Assembly: GCF_902459465.1 (NCBI RefSeq) | Contig: NW_022985734.1 | Span: forward strand, 35,313 to 99,312 | Reading direction: 5' to 3' | Length of the DNA stretch: 64,000 nt | Source: Asterias rubens | Lineage: Eukaryota; Echinodermata; Asteroidea; Forcipulatida; Asteriidae | Shown here: positions 60,440 through 64,000 of the stretch, piece by piece | How the letters are laid out: every line of letters begins with the position of its first letter | How positions within the stretch are numbered: the first letter of the stretch is position 1 | Program-made: the position numbers and the translations under genes | Notes under the pieces: generated by a model | What the model was told of the DNA's origin: nothing | The model's input: only the letters and a program-made list of their open reading frames with translations | The model's database searches: none

Positions 60440-61010
60440 CATCAGCAGGAGTGGTGAGTACCCCGCGCAGGTATAAAAGCGCGTCGCACGGGCAATTCAG
60501 TCCCGATGTCCATGTGACTAATTACTAAGTTCTAGTGATTCTTGATCGAAATAGATTCCTCGGATATTACAAGTTACAATTATCTCAGAATCAACAACCA
60601 ATCAGCCAAATCACCTAATCAGGATCCCTAATCAGTGCTAGTAGTTATTAAATAAACCAATCCAGTTCTGAATTATAATTAGTGTCAAGTGTAAACTAAA
60701 ATGGAGTCTCAGCTCCAAGTGGTGTGGTGTGTGGGGTGAACTTATCTAGTCGCCTGGGGTAGATTTCTCCCAAAACAAGTCCGCCCCTCCGGTCTCTGTG
60801 GTTACCGTTCAGCGTGATCATATTTTTCTTTGTGCTGGTAACTCCTCGAGTCGGGCTACGTCCCGTAGCCATATATCTCGAGGGTCTTTCTTAGGATCCT
60901 CGCTGTTCCTGCAACAGATCTATCTCACATTTGTCCCTATTTCTACGTTTCGCCGTGTCATGTGTTTTAAATAAATCCGTAATTCTCGATATCGAGAATT
61001 TATATTGTTT
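60440..61010 (+). promoter_or_regulatory. LTR-like or stand-alone promoter block
   Basis: GGTATAAAAGCGCG (about 60471) is followed by TTCAGTC, a plausible initiator. About 500 bases on, AATAAA (60971) precedes the perfect palindrome ATTCTCGATATCGAGAAT. In between, CTCGAGTCGGGCTACGTCCC and CGTAGCC with CTCGAGG form nested hairpins. TATA to AATAAA within ~500 bp without an ORF suits a solo LTR. I could not find clear LTR ends or a target duplication. Confidence 0.4.
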
Positions 61011-61678
61011 TAATGTTTTCTCAAAAAGTGAAGCATTTCATGGAATAATACTTTAAGAGAAGTCTTTAAACATTATACCTTCTGTAAACCCTGTCAGATA
61101 TTATTTGTAAATCTGTGAACTTTAAATTTGTTTTCTGTTCCGAAAGTGTCCAAAGGCTCTAACGAGTTTAAAATAATTGCTTTTTTCGTTAGACCCTGGA
61201 TGGTTAGACCATGGAGGTAGAGTGGCTCATCATAACCTGTACACCAGGTGAAGCGATAGTATATAGAAGAACATCAGGTTGTGTTGTCCCCATCTATTTC
61301 TATACCTCCATGCCAGTAAACCCGCAGGTCACTAAATTTCCTTTTATCTGCAAATTATTCATCGTTTTTCGTGCGTGACCTCTGTGTGAATATATTAAAT
61401 TAGTCAAAAGGGCTTCTGGAATTCGGTAATTTTCAGCCTTTTCTGAAAGTCTCAACCAAAATAATGTACCAGTAAATTGAAACAAAGAGCATATCTGTCG
61501 TTATGTATGAACGAATCGGTGCCACTCAAATTTTAAAAAAGAGAATTGTACGTAAAAAATTGCTTCAAAAAGAAAGATCACAAATCACAAAAACACGACA
61601 AATTTTCCCGTTATGAATGTCGGCAACAGTCCCCAATTAGTATATGGATATATTATTTAATATTCTTCCCGGAAATGT
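61011..61678. other. Non-coding, small element ends
   Basis: GACCATGGAGGTAGAG (about 61205) and TATACCTCCATGCC (about 61302) are roughly inverse and may bound a ~110-bp foldback element. No gene is recognised. Confidence 0.4.
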
Positions 61679-62062
61679 TAAGGAACACGTTGCCTCGGTT
61701 CGGACGAGTTGGTCTATAAAAAGCGTTTGTAACCGTTTTTTATAAAATGCATATGGTTCGAAAGATGTTTAAAAGTAGAATACAATGATCCACACAAGTT
61801 TGCTTCGAAATTGCGTGGTTTTCCTTTTAGTGTGCAAACAAAAACGGTCGGCCATTTATGGGAGTCAAAAATTTGACTCCCATAAATTTCGACCGTGTTA
61901 GTCGACGAGGTAAAAGGATAACCGTGCAATTTCGAGGCATGTTTGTGTGGATCATTGTATTCTACTTTTACAACATCTTTCTACCATATGCATTTTATAA
62001 AAACGGTTTCAAACGCTTTCCAAAGACCAACTCGGACGATCCAAGACAATGTGTTCCTTTAA
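61679..62062. mobile_element. 384-bp foldback element, nearly complete palindrome
   Basis: The outer ends AAGGAACACGTTGCCTCGG and CCAAGACAATGTGTTCCTT pair. The match continues through GCATATGGTT and AATGATCCACACAA to the centre, where TTTATGGGAGTCAAA and TTTGACTCCCATAAA face each other across two bases. It has no transposase. A half copy lies at 19016-19130. It lies between the SLC6 exons and whatever follows them. Confidence 0.85.
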
Positions 62063-62344
62063 AAGCGAGACCGGATCGTAGCTAGTCCAGTCAGGATATA
62101 GCGATTTCCACCGGTAGTCCAAAACTCCCGTTACGAAAAAAATCAACCATTAAACCTCTTGGTTTTCCCTGCACGGTGATTGGCTGACGATGACATCATC
62201 CATTGATGTGAAAGCTTGCTGTTTGTGTGGGTATTGCCCCGACCGCCAAGCCGGCGTTAGTCAATGACAAACGACCCTGTCTACAATGAGCTAACCCCCC
62301 AGATTCAGCTCATTCAGTGTCTATTTTAGTTTGCACACTTATAC

Positions 62345-62749
62345 CTGATTCTACTACGTCCGCCACCGGTTACACCCTGCTGTCCAGCCATGAATCCAAG
62401 CACTGCGAATATCACTACACCTGAGTACAGACTCGTGCCGCTGTTTACTACTGCAAATATGATGCCATCCCTAACAGACGATTCAAAACAAGTTATTTCA
62501 GTATAGTACAAGTGTCATTATAATCATGTGAGGAGATGATGCTTTCTGCTTAATACAGGACCAAGTTTCACAGAGCTGCATATAGGCACATGCAGTAGCT
62601 AAGAATAGTGCGAACATGGCCTCCAAAATCAGCCATTCAACTTACCTGAAGAAGTTGTGATTATATGCATTGTAGCTACCTAATACAGCCATATTACCGA
62701 GCCCTAGAGAGTAGGAAAAGAAGATTTGGGTGGCGGCATCAAGCCACAC
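62345..62749 (-). CDS. SLC6-family sodium-dependent transporter, two exons of a partial gene
   Basis: Members couple Na+ and Cl- gradients to uptake of amino acids or neurotransmitters across the plasma membrane. Exon 62749-62646 encodes [20 protein letters not shown] and then [14 protein letters not shown], the hallmark TM6 region. Exon 62470-62345 encodes [20 protein letters not shown] then [13 protein letters not shown], the TM7 region. Phases agree (an Arg codon is split). The last residues of the second exon (TGGGRSRI) do not resemble the family, so its donor is uncertain. Exons for TM1-5 and TM8-12 are not found in the window. The subtype (GABA, glycine, taurine or orphan) cannot be told. 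Confidence 0.85.
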
Positions 62750-62857
62750 CTGCCAGAAAGAACGTACCAAATCAAATTGCTTAGTGCCAAGAAAAACGTT
62801 AGATCCATCCGACTCATCTTTTACCTATAGTTCCTCCATTTATGAGACTGACCGGTT

Positions 62858-63227
62858 CCTAAAGGCAGTTGACACTATTGGTAATTACTCAAAATAATTA
62901 TTAGCATAAAACATTACTTGGTAACGAGAAATGGGGAGCTGTTGATAGTTTAAAACATTTTGAGAAACGGCTCCCCCTCGTAGTTTTCGAGAATGAAGTA
63001 ATTTTCCACGAATTTGATTTCGAGACCTCAGAATTAGAATTGAGGTCACGAAATCAAGCATCTGAGAGCACACAACTTCTTGTGACAAGGGTGTTCTTTC
63101 TTTCAGTATTATCTTGCAACTTCGATGACCGATTGAGCTCAAGTTTCACAGGTTGGATATTTTTATGCATTAGTTGAGAACACTTAGTGAGAAGACTGGT
63201 ATTTGTCAATTACCAATAGTGTCCAGA
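62858..63227. mobile_element. Family A TIR element, full copy outside the duplication
   Basis: It runs from TAAAGGCAGTTGACACTATT to TTACCAATAGTGTCCAGA with the central GAAACGGCTCCCCCTCGTAG and CTTGTGACAAGGGTG landmarks. It is a useful single-copy reference for the family consensus. Confidence 0.8.
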
Positions 63228-63263
63228 GTGATCAATTCATTCAATAACATGGAGTCATACAGG

Positions 63264-63502
63264 GAGGTTTAGCTGCACGTTACGACTGAGCAAAAACGTG
63301 GACGTGAACGTCAAAAAAAATGCTATAAAAATCTCACGTTTTTAAGCATACGTGAAGTTACCATTTCTCACGTCAGGTACGTATGTGCAGACGTCATACA
63401 TGAGCATGAATTAAGCCCAAAGCGGTGACGTCGCCTAAAATGGCACAATTTTCTGACGTTCACGTTCACGTTTTTTGTTCGCGTAACGTGCAGCTAAACC
63501 TC
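63264..63502. mobile_element. Foldback element with ACGT-rich ~50-bp TIRs
   Basis: GAGGTTTAGCTGCACGTTAC and GTGGACGTGAACGTCA at the left pair with TGACGTTCACGTTCACG and GTAACGTGCAGCTAAACCTC at the right. The core is also rich in ACGT and CACGT steps. Confidence 0.8.
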
Positions 63503-64000
63503 GCGTACGTCTTGTACGCATTAAAAACCCTTTGGGGGGAACCTTTGTTCCAACGTAAGGCTGGTTTAGCCGCCGAAGTCACCTTACGAGGGACCCTTAA
63601 ACCGAGCAAATTGAACTTAACTGTCCTTACTGGCTTCTACAAGTTCACATGTAGGGAACATCATTTTACGAAAAGACCAAATTTGACCGTTGGATGACTC
63701 GGCGCACCTATAGGAACACCAGACCATGAGTATCAAGACTGCGCCAGACTCGTGCAAAGTCTAAATATTGTGACCCGTTATTTTGTTTCCTGTATGAGTT
63801 GAAGCATGTAAGTGGGACAAAAGCGGTCCGAATATGCATGCGAGAATATGCATGCGAGACTAGCAAGGTATTTTTTGTACTATTAAAGTACTTCTACCTC
63901 CTTGTAAATAGTAAGGGAAAGGATAACAATACCAGGGTAGACAATGGACAATGAATACATACTAGGTCGGGTGAAGTGTCATACACTATACAATGCTTCA
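63503..64000. other. Non-coding end of the window
   Basis: A 90-codon plus frame (63425-63697) starts inside the foldback element and has no recognised domain. AATATGCATGCGAGA is directly repeated at about 63833. Nothing else can be named. Confidence 0.35.

Noticed and set aside
63425..63697. 90-codon ORF near the right edge
   Set aside because: It begins inside a foldback element and has no recognised domain.

Overview
The window is animal nuclear DNA. It has spliced genes with GT-AG introns, dense short terminal-inverted-repeat (TIR) elements, tRNA-derived SINEs, LINE 3' ends and minisatellites. The repeat families look to me like those of echinoderms, most likely a sea star; that attribution is from memory and moderate at best. 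No operons, CRISPR arrays or rRNA genes are seen.

The dominant feature is a giant inverted duplication. Bases 1-23653 are repeated in reverse complement at 24154-47469, on either side of a run of exactly 500 N (23654-24153). The mirror is exact at the gap edge and still continues at base 1, so its outer end is not visible. The arms differ by scattered substitutions, small indels, a ~490-bp transposon present only on the left, an extra ~300-bp tandem copy only on the right, and a minisatellite unit. This is what two haplotypes of one locus look like when joined head to head during scaffolding. A real diverged palindrome is possible but less likely.

Each arm holds the same two complete, divergently transcribed genes. 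One is KDSR (3-ketodihydrosphingosine reductase, ten coding exons, 334 aa); the other is a mitochondrial peptide deformylase (PDF, three coding exons, 263 aa). They share a compact bidirectional promoter. KDSR introns are packed with LINE ends, SINEs and TIR elements, and one SINE directly abuts the exon 5 splice acceptor. Near the gap each arm has a terminal exon of an unrecognised gene, with a frameshift difference between arms. The outer ~7 kb of each arm is repeat: an ~80-bp minisatellite, remnants of a probable DIRS-like retroelement, and small TIR elements.

Bases 47470-64000 are single copy here. They hold a 53-bp satellite whose units carry a covarying hairpin, a ~145-bp satellite, a promoter-like region with a 112-codon ORF and a candidate first exon, and a frameshifted gene of a CXC-domain (tesmin/TSO1-like) family on the minus strand. 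Further along are several foldback elements, an LTR-like or promoter-like block, and two exons of an SLC6 neurotransmitter:sodium symporter on the minus strand.
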